Assembly: GCF_009766105.1 (NCBI RefSeq)
Contig: NZ_LMUH01000020.1
Coordinates: forward strand, 152,033-216,032
DNA from: Granulicella sp. S156
GTDB taxonomy: Bacteria > Acidobacteriota > Terriglobia > Terriglobales > Acidobacteriaceae
Reading direction: 5' to 3'
Length of the DNA stretch: 64,000 nt
Below the pieces are notes generated by a model. The model was not told the origin of the DNA. It made no database searches and saw nothing but the letters and a program-made list of their open reading frames with translations. The position numbers and the translations under genes were made by a program. Position 1 is the stretch's first letter; every line of letters starts with the position of its first letter. This document shows, one piece after another, positions 18,101 to 26,439 of this stretch.

Positions 18101-18193
18101 TGCGAAGGCTGAAGTGCCCAGGGTGAGGAGCCCCACGAAAGTCAGGCAAAGGAATAGCTTGCCCACAGTAGCTTCAAATGTGCGATTTCTCAT
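15137..18193 (-). CDS. Large secreted beta-helix protein with FN3, CBM6 and ricin-type modules
   Basis: A 1018-residue exported protein. After a signal peptide (LFLCLTFVGLLTLGTSAFAQ) residues 28 to about 600 form a parallel beta-helix of the type annotated in actinomycetes as coagulation factor 5/8-type or adenylyl cyclase proteins; related to GH55/pectate-lyase folds. Typical stretches are NRYAVLFAPGTYTGV, ASIRRMLINN, TPVSREKPFLYMD and LILTPGIYQYSG. A fibronectin-III domain (about 610-705), a CBM6-like domain (about 730-865; ENYDTGGQGLGYNV) and a ricin-B/CBM13-like domain (about 872-1018; YNLVNENSGSCIDD, LCLDTP) follow. The ricin module is closely related, also at DNA level, to that of the GH16 gene at 50922. 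ATG 18193 has GGAG 9 bases upstream. Likely a polysaccharide-active enzyme; the substrate, perhaps beta-1,3-glucan, is inference. Confidence 0.82.
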   Translation of the reverse strand: MRNRTFEATVGKLFLCLTFVGLLTLGTSAFAQNSTIFGPNVYVFTPSNSISSINSTLSTLAGNGQFSTNRYAVLFAPGTYTGVESEVGFYESIAGLGQSPTAVNISQGYLESNETINGNDTQTFWRSMENLEMTTPGSGTLQWGVSQGASIRRMLINNPVELTDSGCNYSSGGFIANTKITGQLNSCSQQQWYTRNSSLGSWTGGSWNMVFSGVSGAPGQSNPFGGGGSSYTVLATTPVSREKPFLYMDSSSNYWVFSPTYGTNTSGTTWANGGVGSGEAGTSLSISAFLIATPSTSLATINAALASGENLILTPGIYQYSGSINVTNANTVVLGLGYADLVPQSGTPALTVADVGGVQLAGFLIDAGPVNSSVLLQVGVKGAPRVSHATNPTTISDVHFRVGGATLGTCTEATEIDSDNVIIDNMWSWRADHGNDGTVGWTANVCSNGLVVNGDNVLATGLAVEHYENEQVVWNGEGGETIFYQSEMPYDVPSESAWMNGGVDGYASYNVAPTVATHVAYGLGVYSVFDQGVAIVANSGIAAPVAAGVTFHDMVSVTLSDGQINYNIASNNDTVDNGGTTAGANSYLTSWGGTSGNCGSAPGTPGTPSGSGTSGSTINVTWSASAEGSNCTLSYNLFRSTASGFTPSSSNMIASDLTGASFTDSGLAATTTYYYVVQAANAAGTSANSAQGNGTTITGSGGGTTEGPYGGTPAAIPGTVLAENYDTGGQGLGYNVASVNGSDNGYRSDGVDLETTSAPGGGNDIGWTASGQWFRFTVNVATSGTYNVTFEVASPAAVTDGFHLSNSAGTNLTGSVNVPETGGYQDWTTVTASVTLTAGQQVLTWNQDNGGYNIYSAAFASNGGGGSTLSTGVFYNLVNENSGSCIDDTASGTANGTAVQQWACGQGTYSTQPNQQWEFENGSASGYYYVANANAPTETWNVTGNGTTNGSLLQTWTYSGNSNEEWEAVPLGNGYYNFVGQGSGLCLDTPSASTANGVQLDIYTCNGTAAQAWKLVTP

Positions 18194-18994
18194 CAAATTC
18201 AACTCCGATCAAGAATTGGTTTTGAATCGACTGCAGCGCAATACTGGATGGCCAGAATCCATCAACTCAGCTTGAGCGAGGGGGAATCAGTGTCATAGAG
18301 AGCGGGTAGGGCAAGCTAAAATACTTTGTAAGGAAAGTTGCACAACACACCCTATTGGCACCCAAGCAAGGTTGTCAAATATTTCTTTCCGTAATTCCAT
18401 TTCGAACAAGGGGGCATTGCGAAGGCTACGAGGAGCGCAATGATCTGGAATGGCTCCGTTCAAGTAGTGTTCGTAACTGCAGTAAATCGGCCTTGTCACG
18501 TGGGCGGAAGGGTAGTTTAGACACTGCAATCCAGCGGCTGTGTTGGCGCAAAGCAGAAGTGTCGCTGGCGGTGCAAAGCAGAAATGTCATTCCCATCAGA
18601 CCGGCATTTCCGCTGCTTTTCGCCGCGCGAAAAATCATGCGCTTTCGGATTGTCGATGCGTGTCAATGAGTGATGCGGGGATTATGCATGAAGCCAGAAC
18701 TCTCCAGGTGCGTCTGGCACATCCCCGACGCCAACGTGAAAATCGCCAAGGCATGTGCCAGTATCCTGAAAAAATTCCGCATCGCAAATCTTCAGTTACA
18801 TCAGAGTGAAAGTAAGAGAAAGCCGCCTGCGCGTAGGCGTAGCTGATCCGTCGGAACGCGATCGGCATCTACCAGCGTCACGGCCAAAGCCAGCACATCC
18901 CATCCGAAGATGACTCTGCGCAGTTGTGTTGAAGGGGTGCCCGAATTCTGCGCGCCGTGGCTGGCTGTACAGAAATCGGGCCGTTGGTAATGGG
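18194..18994. other. Non-coding stretch with IS21-like repeat remnant
   Basis: About 800 bases without a convincing gene between the minus-strand beta-helix and TonB receptor genes. It holds the promoter of the beta-helix gene near 18200-18330 and a tandem repeat at 18548-18588 that resembles IS21-family ends. Open frames here (for example 18355-18669 plus and 18635-18868 minus) show no domain, signal peptide or binding site. The stretch probably contains the worn remains of an insertion. Confidence 0.5.
18548..18588. repeat. Tandem repeat resembling an IS21-family terminus
   Basis: GCAAAGCAGAAGTGTC at 18548-18563 is repeated as GCAAAGCAGAAATGTC at 18573-18588, a 25-base period with one mismatch. 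IS21-family elements carry such multiple CAAAGCA...TGTC repeats inside their ends as transposase binding sites. No istA or istB gene can be read nearby, so at most an end remnant is left. Confidence 0.4.
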
Positions 18995-21900
18995 TTAGAA
19001 CGAGAACTTCCCGGTAATCTTCAGGATTCTCGGAAAGTTATATTGAGTTGGGCCGATCGTGCCGAAACCGCTCCAGCCGGACCCCGGAGTGTATACCGGT
19101 GTTCCGTCTGCAGGATTGCTGTCCGGTCCCCCAAATTGCGGCGTATTGAATGAATTGAATGCATCCAGGCGCAGAGTGAAATTCATGTTCTCCCGGATCG
19201 GCGTGCTTTTCATCAAGGAAAGGTCAATGTTCGCGGCGCTGGGCGTGCGCACCGCGGTGACTTGCTGGGGCAGAGTTTGCAGGCCCCACGTGTATCCATC
19301 GACGTTGGGAATTTCACTCCAGCAATTGCTGAGAGTGGCGGCATCATTCCTGAGCCATTCTTTATGCGTGGCTCCCTGCGCGGGTCGCAACTGGCTCAGG
19401 GGGCAACTGTCTGTCCAGCCGTTATTGAGCCCAACGGGCTGTCCGCTCTGAATCGAGATTACGGAACTGAGCGTCCAGCCGTTGATGAACACTCCAATCG
19501 GCGCCGGGGGATTCGAGAATAACCGCGAACCCTTGCCGAAAGGCAGGTCCCAGACCGGGATCAGCGACAGGACCTGATCGCGATCGTTACTGGAGATAAT
19601 ATGCACCTGATTCGTGCTGATGCCGCCCGGAACGGGAGCGGCCGAACCTTGGAAGGGCCATCCAAAGGGGTAACCGTTTCCGTTGATCGTCTTTGACCAG
19701 GTGTAGGCGGATTGGAAGAAGAGCCCGCGGTCACTTCCATAGATGTGACGGCTGACTTTGACCTCCAGTCCGTTGTACCAATTTTTGCCGATAGGCGCGT
19801 TGTACTCTCCGACAAGCGAGGGGCCGCCACCCTGGCAGTACTGGCCGAGCGGCTCGCGCAGATCGAGAGCCCAGATGGTTGGATAGGCTCCGCAGCCGCT
19901 CCCTCCCTGCTCCGCTGCGGCTACGTTGTAGTAGGGATTGGGTACCTGCGCCGTAAATAAACTGGGGTTGGCGATGGCCGCTTTCCAATCCGACAGAGTT
20001 GTATTGGCCGCGCTCAGCCAGACAAATGCGCGGTTTCTGTAGGAGTAATTCGCCGCGTAACGGGCATCGACGACTATCCTCCCTGGCAACTCGCGCTGGC
20101 CGCCAATGGAGAAAACCTCCCCGCGGGGCAGCTTGCGCTGGGGGAAATCGAAGGCGATACCGCTGTTTCCTATATTGGACAAAAGCCCCTGCGAACTTCC
20201 CGGAGGCACTTGAAGACTCACGCCGGCAAAAGGAGATCCCGACTGAAAGGCTGTGGAGGGAGTGATGCCGCCGTTCGGGGAAGAATTATAGGGCGTGGTT
20301 TCAGCGAAGCCGACGTTGCTTCCGCCTTCCAGGCCGCCTTGATAGACCAGGCCCCAACCGCCGCGGATCACGGTCTTGGCATCGATAGCATAGGCAAAGC
20401 CTACGCGCGGACCGACATCGCTCCAATCGGTGTAATACGCATCGGGGGAATTGCCGTTGACACCGGGAAATTCCTGGCCACCCAGCACCTGTGTCGGAGC
20501 CGTAACGCCCGCTGCCTGCCATGCGGCAATGTTGCTGGCATTGGAGGTATTGGCCTTAAAGTTCGCATCGGTGCCGACAGGATTCACGCAGGTCAGGCAC
20601 ATGCCGGCGTCGAGTGCGTTGTGGCGGTCCCGCAGGCCGCGCTGCACATCGTAGCGGATGCCCAGGTTCAAGGTCAGTTTCCGGCTTACGCGCCAATCAT
20701 CCTGGAAATAGAGGGCATAGACCGGCTGACCCTCTGCGTTGGTACCGTTCCAGTCGACGCCTCCGCCGCTTGGATACCCCAGATAAAAGCTGGCCAGCGA
20801 AGAACCGTTCCCTTCATTACTGTTGCATCCATTTTTGGTCGACCCTGGAGTGCCGCCAAAGCAACCGCTGTTGGTGGGATTGTATTGGGTGAATGCGGCG
20901 TTGTACTGGAAGTCACCATTGGGATGGCCGGAAAGAGACCAATCGCCATACCGGTAGTCGGCAATCGTCCCGCCGAGATGTATGCTGTGTGCTCCCTTGA
21001 TTTTCGTGAGATCGACGCTCAGCTCGACGTTGGTCGTTGCGTCAGATCCCACGGAATTGCCGAAGATGCTTTGGTTGTTGCTTGAGGTCTGGCCAAGTAT
21101 GCCACCGGTATAGCTGTCGGTGACCTTAATCTCGGGAACATTCTGAAGCGTGGTGTTGCCGGGAATCGGCATGTTGAGGCCCAGGCTCGATGAAGGTTGT
21201 GCAAGGGAGAAATTACCATCCGGCGCTATCTCCACAAAGCGGCCAAAGGAAACCTTGACGTCGAGCAGCAACGTGGACGAGAAGGTATGGGTGACGTCTT
21301 GCCCTGCCGCCCAATTCTCACGGGTCTGGTTGATATTTCCGTTGGCGGCGAGTCCGGTCAGGCCATTCGTGCTTTGGTATTGCGCACCGGTTTGCCACTC
21401 GTAATAGCTGTACAGTTTGGTGTTGTCGCTGTAGTTGTAGTCCACCCGGATGCTGGGTTGGTAATAGTGAGTGAGGAGCGGCTGCGGCAGATAGTAGTTG
21501 GCGCCCTTCGCGAAGTTCGTGGCGCCCGGTATATTCGGCAACGGAATATACTTCAAAATTGCCAGCGCGGTAGCGTTCAACTGGTTTGCAGGAATCGTAT
21601 CGTTCGGAAACTGGGTTTGATAAAGGTCGTTGTTGTTGCTGCAGCTGGCCGCGGTGAGGCCTTCGCTGATAGGACAAGTCGCCGAGCCCGGCTGATAGAT
21701 CGGAACTCCGTTGGGTTCGCCCGACGAAGGGCCAAAATGGGTGGGATCCATTGCGGAGACAAGGCCAAAATTCACACCCGGATTGCCGTTGTATCCCGGC
21801 CGCAGATAGGCCGGTGGCACGTTCATCGATACTCCGGACGCGATCGATTCGTTGTATCCTTCAAAGCCGAAGAAGAAGAAGAGCTTGTTTTTTATAACCG

Positions 21901-22858
21901 GGCCGCCGATCGTTCCGTCGTACTGGTTTTCCACGTACCCTTGGCGGGGAAGGCCGTAAAGGTTGTTCTGAAAGGTATTGGCGTCAAAGATCTGGCCTCC
22001 GTAGTGCTCCGTCAGGTTGCCGTGGAACTTGTTCGTGCCGGCCTTGGTGACGACGTTGACGGTCCCGCCGGCGGTTCTGCCGTACCGGGCGTCGTAGTTG
22101 GTGGTCATCACATTGACTTCACTCACGGTGTCGAGATCAGGCGCGACATTCCAAGCCCCGGCGGACTGATTCTGGAAGGTCGTCTGTTGCGTGATATTGA
22201 CGCCGTTGAGCGTGAACTGATTGGAGGATCCGTTGGCTGCGTCGCCCTGCGGAGCGCCACCGCCAATGCTGTATCCATTGTTGTTATCCCAGCCGCGGGT
22301 ACCGGTACCGTTGGGTCCAGTCGTGCCGTTATAGGACTGGCTTCCCGGCGTGCTCCCGATCAAGGTATAGACCTGGCCCCCGTTGAGCGGGACTGCAGCC
22401 AGCTCCCGCTCCTGGATCAAGTTACCGCCGGACCCGGTGGTCGTCTCAAGCTCTGGAGGCGCGGTCGTGACCGTTACTTCGTCGCTGGTTGCGCCGACTG
22501 TCAGCTTGAAGTTCTGACCAAACCCCTGCGCCGCAAACATGCGCACATTGTCCTGGACGGCTGTCATGAATCCCTTGGACGTGACTCGGACCGTATAAGT
22601 GCCCGGAAGCACATAAGGGATGTAGTACGTACCATCGTTGGTTGTTTTGGCCGTATAGGTCGTTTTGGAATCTACGTTGACAGCCGTAACCGTAGCTTTG
22701 ACGACGACCGCGCCCGTTGGGTCTGTCACTCGCCCGGAGAGTGTAGCTCGGAATTCCTGGGCCTTCGTGGAAAGGCCCGATAGCAGAATCAGAACGATCA
22801 GGAGCGTCCCTTGGCTCCGTGAAAACCGCAGTCGAAAACACTCAACAATCTGTCTCAT
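18995..22858 (-). CDS. TonB-dependent receptor, Oar-like
   Basis: A 1287-residue outer-membrane receptor. A signal segment (TLLIVLILLSGLSTKAQ) leads into a carboxypeptidase-regulatory domain (about 30-115; ATLSGRVTDPTGAVVVKATV), then a plug domain (AVPLNGGQVYTLIGSTPGSQ, FTLNGVNI, GGTVNVVTKAGTNKFHGNL) and a long barrel. The C-terminus ends NFPRILKITGKFSF, an aromatic terminal residue as needed for BAM recognition. Length and order are those of acidobacterial SusC/Oar-like receptors. ATG 22858 has GGAGG 7 bases upstream; the open frame up to 22921 is ignored. The nearest degradative gene is the beta-helix protein downstream on the same strand, so glycan uptake is plausible but the substrate is unknown. 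Both flanks carry IS-like remnants. Confidence 0.93.
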   Translation of the reverse strand: MRQIVECFRLRFSRSQGTLLIVLILLSGLSTKAQEFRATLSGRVTDPTGAVVVKATVTAVNVDSKTTYTAKTTNDGTYYIPYVLPGTYTVRVTSKGFMTAVQDNVRMFAAQGFGQNFKLTVGATSDEVTVTTAPPELETTTGSGGNLIQERELAAVPLNGGQVYTLIGSTPGSQSYNGTTGPNGTGTRGWDNNNGYSIGGGAPQGDAANGSSNQFTLNGVNITQQTTFQNQSAGAWNVAPDLDTVSEVNVMTTNYDARYGRTAGGTVNVVTKAGTNKFHGNLTEHYGGQIFDANTFQNNLYGLPRQGYVENQYDGTIGGPVIKNKLFFFFGFEGYNESIASGVSMNVPPAYLRPGYNGNPGVNFGLVSAMDPTHFGPSSGEPNGVPIYQPGSATCPISEGLTAASCSNNNDLYQTQFPNDTIPANQLNATALAILKYIPLPNIPGATNFAKGANYYLPQPLLTHYYQPSIRVDYNYSDNTKLYSYYEWQTGAQYQSTNGLTGLAANGNINQTRENWAAGQDVTHTFSSTLLLDVKVSFGRFVEIAPDGNFSLAQPSSSLGLNMPIPGNTTLQNVPEIKVTDSYTGGILGQTSSNNQSIFGNSVGSDATTNVELSVDLTKIKGAHSIHLGGTIADYRYGDWSLSGHPNGDFQYNAAFTQYNPTNSGCFGGTPGSTKNGCNSNEGNGSSLASFYLGYPSGGGVDWNGTNAEGQPVYALYFQDDWRVSRKLTLNLGIRYDVQRGLRDRHNALDAGMCLTCVNPVGTDANFKANTSNASNIAAWQAAGVTAPTQVLGGQEFPGVNGNSPDAYYTDWSDVGPRVGFAYAIDAKTVIRGGWGLVYQGGLEGGSNVGFAETTPYNSSPNGGITPSTAFQSGSPFAGVSLQVPPGSSQGLLSNIGNSGIAFDFPQRKLPRGEVFSIGGQRELPGRIVVDARYAANYSYRNRAFVWLSAANTTLSDWKAAIANPSLFTAQVPNPYYNVAAAEQGGSGCGAYPTIWALDLREPLGQYCQGGGPSLVGEYNAPIGKNWYNGLEVKVSRHIYGSDRGLFFQSAYTWSKTINGNGYPFGWPFQGSAAPVPGGISTNQVHIISSNDRDQVLSLIPVWDLPFGKGSRLFSNPPAPIGVFINGWTLSSVISIQSGQPVGLNNGWTDSCPLSQLRPAQGATHKEWLRNDAATLSNCWSEIPNVDGYTWGLQTLPQQVTAVRTPSAANIDLSLMKSTPIRENMNFTLRLDAFNSFNTPQFGGPDSNPADGTPVYTPGSGWSGFGTIGPTQYNFPRILKITGKFSF

Positions 22859-23009
22859 TTTGAAGCCTCCAAAGATTTGCTTTTGTTCGATCACATGCAT
22901 CGAATGAAGTATTTGCATCAATGAGGTACGGGAGCCTGGGAGTTGATCGCAAGCCTACTCCCAGATCAGGCGCTGAGTAGTGATGCGTTCTGAAAAAAAC
23001 CTGAAATTT

Positions 23010-23265
23010 CTATGAACGGCGACATGTAACCTGTTTTGCAGTAACTAAGGCCAGAGCATGGCCCAGCCGTTTGTTCTCTACGACGGCAGTGTGGTTAACT
23101 CGCTGGTCTTTGCTGAAGACACGGTAGGGAATTGAGATCCCTCTCACCTCCAGCGGCCTATCTGCGAAGCCATAAAGTTCGACCTTCGGACAGCGTTCAT
23201 CCGATCGCAATTGCATTCGAGAAGCTCTTCTGGGCGTTTCGCGAGTCTCGAAAGCCTACTCTTCA
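23010..23265 (-). pseudogene. C-terminal remnant of an ISNCY/IS1202-like transposase
   Basis: A minus-strand frame reads VELYGFADRPLEVRGISIPY, then RVFSKDQRVNHTAVVENKRL. From memory this matches the end of ISNCY-type transposases, where a YEFADG..EVR segment and a VxxAxVVENKRLG segment close the protein. The catalytic core is absent: a stop interrupts the frame upstream near 23265. No terminal inverted repeats were identified. The family call is from recall of the motif only and could be wrong. Confidence 0.45.
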
Positions 23266-23404
23266 TGGAAAAACACCGCTTCGCAACAACACACCTGAGA
23301 TCTGTCTTTAACTCCTTATACTTTTCACGAATGGTGTGACCGAATTAGCTATCGCTGGTCGATGGAAGATCAATGGATCACTGCTACAGGAGATGACAGC
23401 ACAA

Positions 23405-23998
23405 ATGAAAGCGATGAAGCTTGGTGTAGTGGTTCCTACCGTCCTCTTGGTCTTTATGGGGGTTACTATCGGAATTCTGGTGGTGAAGCATCAGCGGCAC
23501 GTGCGTTTCGCCGCTGAAGAAGGCTTAAGACGCGAGATTCGCGAAAACAATGACGGCGTGCAGGAGTTGAGGGATGCCATCCCGGAAGAGATAAAGAACA
23601 TTTCCGGAACAGTGGCGTTGCTGCAAGAACGAGAGGCAGGACACGAGACGGACGGCGCGCCGATCAAGATCGGGATAGCTGTTCTGTCCCTTACAAACGC
23701 GAATTGGCAGGCAGCTACAGTCACGGGTGCCATGGAATCAATCGACTATGACACGGTACAGCGGTTCGCAGGTGCTTATTTCGAACAATCACGCTTAGCG
23801 CAACTTCAAACATCGACACTTGAGTCCATGATGTCTTTATCTTCATATGTCGGACACGGGGAGAAAATCCCGTCCATGTCTCCAGCAGAGGCACGAGCCG
23901 CCGAGATTCAGGCTCAGGCGCTGCTCGCCCATTTGCGTATGATGTCTCGCATGAGTGACGGCGTTCAAGGCGCATATAAGGATGCTCTCAGGTCATGA
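23405..23998 (+). CDS. Single-pass membrane protein of unknown function
   Basis: From ATG 23405 this is a 197-residue protein with one N-terminal membrane helix (KLGVVVPTVLLVFMGVTIGI) followed by a basic stretch and a mostly helical soluble part. The stretch RFAAEEGLRREIRENNDGVQ and the alanine-rich C-terminus suggest coiled coil. The region VALLQEREAG...PIKIGIAVLSLTNANW resembles exported proteins that occur in several soil bacteria, but I cannot name a family. The frame extends upstream to GTG 23336 and ATG 23393; AGGAG lies just before 23393, leaving the start open. No operon partner follows. Confidence 0.68.
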   Translation: MKAMKLGVVVPTVLLVFMGVTIGILVVKHQRHVRFAAEEGLRREIRENNDGVQELRDAIPEEIKNISGTVALLQEREAGHETDGAPIKIGIAVLSLTNANWQAATVTGAMESIDYDTVQRFAGAYFEQSRLAQLQTSTLESMMSLSSYVGHGEKIPSMSPAEARAAEIQAQALLAHLRMMSRMSDGVQGAYKDALRS

Positions 23999-24333
23999 AA
24001 AGCCTCCCAGAAGTTTGGTGAGGCTCAATCGCCGAATCGATGCGCGATGAAAGAGGGAAGAAAAACATTGCCGGCGTCGATGTCGCTGATGCCTACAAAT
24101 CTCAACTCCTTAGGTCTTCAAAGTAGCTTTCTATACTCTCGCAGTTCGACTATACAGAATATCCGTTATCAGACGTACATGTACTTTTCGGAGATCCTGG
24201 AGTCAGATGCGTGGTCTTTTGGTGTTTTGCTGTATGAATCACTACGCCGCACTGGAGGCAAGCTCGATCGATGTGGACCTCCCTCGCCATGCAAAGCCCC
24301 ACAGGTCGGGACACTCGATCGAGCCATTAAGTA
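23999..24333. other. Spacer with a kinase-like peptide relic
   Basis: A gap of 335 bases between the membrane protein and the SnoaL-like gene. In the plus strand at about 24177-24254 a frame reads YMYFSEILESDAWSFGVLLY, which resembles the APE-SDVWSFG region (subdomains VIII-IX) of protein kinases, but nothing else of a kinase is present. The frame runs on from 24047 to 24457 and overlaps the opposing gene. I treat it as a relic or coincidence. No other feature was seen. Confidence 0.3.
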
Positions 24334-24690
24334 CTATGCATCCCAGAAGCCGGATAGGAATACCAAATTCTCATTGGCATCGAAACGCGCGAAGCTCTTG
24401 CCGGCGAGTAACTCAGCACCATTTTTGTCGTACATCATCCATTCAGCCAGAAGTTGATCGTGGTGCTCGTAGTACTTGTGCGTTCTGAAGGTGGCACCGT
24501 GGAACTGTTTTTGAAAATTCTCGATGTTCGCAATCATTTCTGCGAGCCCCTGCCCTTCGCTTGTCAAGCTTGAGAAGCTTATGTTGTCCGCTAGGCTGCG
24601 GCTGAGTAGCTCCTTCCGCTCGACTTCCGTGATATCTGCCCAGGCGTCTTGGTAGATCTTCCATGTTGCTTGGCGTGCCGCATTTGCCAT
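24334..24690 (-). CDS. SnoaL-like / NTF2-fold protein
   Basis: A 118-residue single-domain protein with the strand-helix pattern of the NTF2-like superfamily. IYQDAWADITEVERKELLSR forms the first helix, DNISFSSLTSEGQGLAEMIA the first strand and cone helix, and ATFRTHKYYEHHDQLLAEWM and FARFDANENLVFLSGFW the sheet. Such SnoaL-like proteins bind small hydrophobic ligands and include polyketide cyclases and isomerases, or serve as unknown enzymes. ATG 24690 is chosen because GGAG lies 8 bases upstream; the frame is open to 24744. It is divergent from the AraC-type regulator with a 132-base shared promoter region, so it is probably its target. Confidence 0.8.
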   Translation of the reverse strand: MANAARQATWKIYQDAWADITEVERKELLSRSLADNISFSSLTSEGQGLAEMIANIENFQKQFHGATFRTHKYYEHHDQLLAEWMMYDKNGAELLAGKSFARFDANENLVFLSGFWDA

Positions 24691-24822
24691 TTGACTTCTC
24701 CTTGCCACAGTGGTGGCGGTAAGAGGTTTAACGGACCCTCTCACGAATCAAAGAGTAATGAATTGGGGCTGGAGTTTCTATGCTTGGAAAGCCTTATTCG
24801 TTTATCATTCGTCCAAAGAGAA

Positions 24823-25755
24823 ATGGATCCATTTGTTGACCTAATTCGCCTACTGCGACCACGGGCGACACTCTGGCGCACGATCGAAGCTTGCGGACGC
24901 TGGGGCATCTCTTTCCATAAACGGAACGACCTTCTGTTCTGTTGGGTAGAAAAGGGAGAGTGCTTGCTGCAACGCCCGAAAGTGGCCGCACTGAAGCTTC
25001 GAGCAGGTGACTTTGCACTGGTACGAACGTCGAGCTCGTTTGATCTAACCTCTGACGCAAAGGTGAAGTCCATCGACAGCGAAAAGGCGTTCGCGTCGCA
25101 GAGCACGATTGCGTTGAAGATGGGAGCGGGTAAGGCGCGGTCTTCAACGCTTCACGGTGGGAGGTTCGTGTTCGATACAGCGAATGAAGAGATTCTCACA
25201 GGGCTGCTGCCTCAATTGGTACATATCCGCGCGACAGATAGGTCTATGCGGCGAATTCATCAACTACTGAAGATGAACGCAACGGAGTCGGCAAACCGGA
25301 GGCCCGGATATGAGTTCGTGGTGGCGCGATTGATGGAGCTAATCCTGATTGAAGTACTTCGTAGAGAGGGGCTGAATACAGAGAGGACGCTGCCAGGTCT
25401 ACTTGCGGGTCTGAGTGATGCTGTTGTGGCTCCGGCACTGAACGCAATCCACGACGATGTGGCTCACGACTGGACGGTTGCTGGACTCGCAAGTCTCGCC
25501 AATATTTCGCGGTCGGCATTTGCTAGTCGGTTCCGTGAGGTGGTAGGCACGGGGCCGATCGAGTATCTGAAGAACTGGCGTATCGCGGTGGCGAAAGACG
25601 AGTTGCGGGAGGGCGTAAAGTCGTCCTCCGAGATAGCCTTTGCGGTGGGTTTCCAGTCAGTGAGCGCTTTTAGCACCAGCTTCAGCCGCCGCGTGGGATG
25701 CTCTCCCAAAGCGTTTACGAACCGATTAAGAATCGCGACTATACGGGCGAATTGA
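24823..25755 (+). CDS. AraC-family transcriptional regulator with cupin_6 domain
   Basis: A 310-residue regulator. The N-terminal half (about residues 1-190) has the AraC-type cupin_6 pattern (DPFVDLIRLLRPRATLWRTI, ISFHKRNDLLFCWVEKGECL, LRAGDFALV, and LPQLVHI). The C-terminal half holds two helix-turn-helix motifs: WTVAGLASLANISRSAFASR and SSEIAFAVGFQSVSAFSTSF, followed by GCSPKAF. In this family the neighbouring oxidoreductase or hydrolase is usually the target. ATG 24823 is chosen because AAAGAGA precedes it. It is divergent from the SnoaL-like gene, which it probably controls. The inducer is unknown. Confidence 0.9.
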   Translation: MDPFVDLIRLLRPRATLWRTIEACGRWGISFHKRNDLLFCWVEKGECLLQRPKVAALKLRAGDFALVRTSSSFDLTSDAKVKSIDSEKAFASQSTIALKMGAGKARSSTLHGGRFVFDTANEEILTGLLPQLVHIRATDRSMRRIHQLLKMNATESANRRPGYEFVVARLMELILIEVLRREGLNTERTLPGLLAGLSDAVVAPALNAIHDDVAHDWTVAGLASLANISRSAFASRFREVVGTGPIEYLKNWRIAVAKDELREGVKSSSEIAFAVGFQSVSAFSTSFSRRVGCSPKAFTNRLRIATIRAN

Positions 25756-25897
25756 AATTTGCCGCTTCCCTGCCTGATGGAACAGGCTGACGGGCGGATG
25801 TTGGAGCAGGCCGAGGACTCTACCGTTTGGCGTTGCTGGATACGTCGTCTCGCCTGGATACACCCGAGGAGACCATGCAGCGGTGGGCTTTGGTCGC

Positions 25898-26076
25898 TCA
25901 AGCCCAGACTGGCGATTTCAAGGCAATTGCTGGCTCATTCGGATTGCCCCTCCTCACAAAGTCCACCCAGTAGCCCATTATCGCCGCCGAAATAGCCCGG
26001 TCGTTTGTGGTGTCGCTCTCCGGCAGATTTCCGAAGACGTAGGCCACCTCCTGCACCATGAGTCGCGCCGGGGATC
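25898..26076 (-). pseudogene. Carboxylesterase (type B) C-terminal fragment, frameshifted
   Basis: On the minus strand, GATHGA (around 26076-26060) continues after a one-base slip into VAYVFGNLPES, then AAIMGYWVDFVRRGNPNEPA and a stop at 25898. This is the closing part of type B carboxylesterases, where GAxHGAExxYVFGN and YWxxFxxxGxPN are conserved and the His is catalytic. An extra G in the codon after GA (GCAGGAGGTGG) breaks the frame. No other part of the enzyme is present upstream, so it is a decayed tail. A complete paralogue lies at 60514. Confidence 0.65.
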
Positions 26077-26439
26077 CTCAATGCCCGATTGCCCCTCGAC
26101 CCGCCGCGATTCGGCCGCAATTAGAAGGAACACAGCCTCTGCTCGGGTACGATCAATTGACCGGATGACAGATTGCCATGGTGACAGCAATATTGGGCCT
26201 AAATCTGGGATTGGAAACGATTCCATTCTCAAAATTCTTCTCCTGAATTTCATACAAAATTGCATATCGCAAAGCGCATAAACCCCTATTGCAAAGGTTT
26301 TTAATGCGCCCAGCAGGTTGGCCAGCTACGTGCTATGTCTCACCATAAGTCCGAAAACGGCCGGACTGCCGAGGGATGCGACTATCCCCGGAAGTGCTCA
26401 CTGGTACCCCTGTTTCATCACACTTTATTGAGGAGTCAC

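Noticed and set aside
18355-18669. 104-codon plus-strand frame in the gap after the beta-helix gene
   Set aside because: No binding site or similarity, and it runs across the IS21-like repeat.
21197-22783. 528-codon plus-strand frame inside the TonB receptor
   Set aside because: Antisense shadow of the receptor without recognisable domains.
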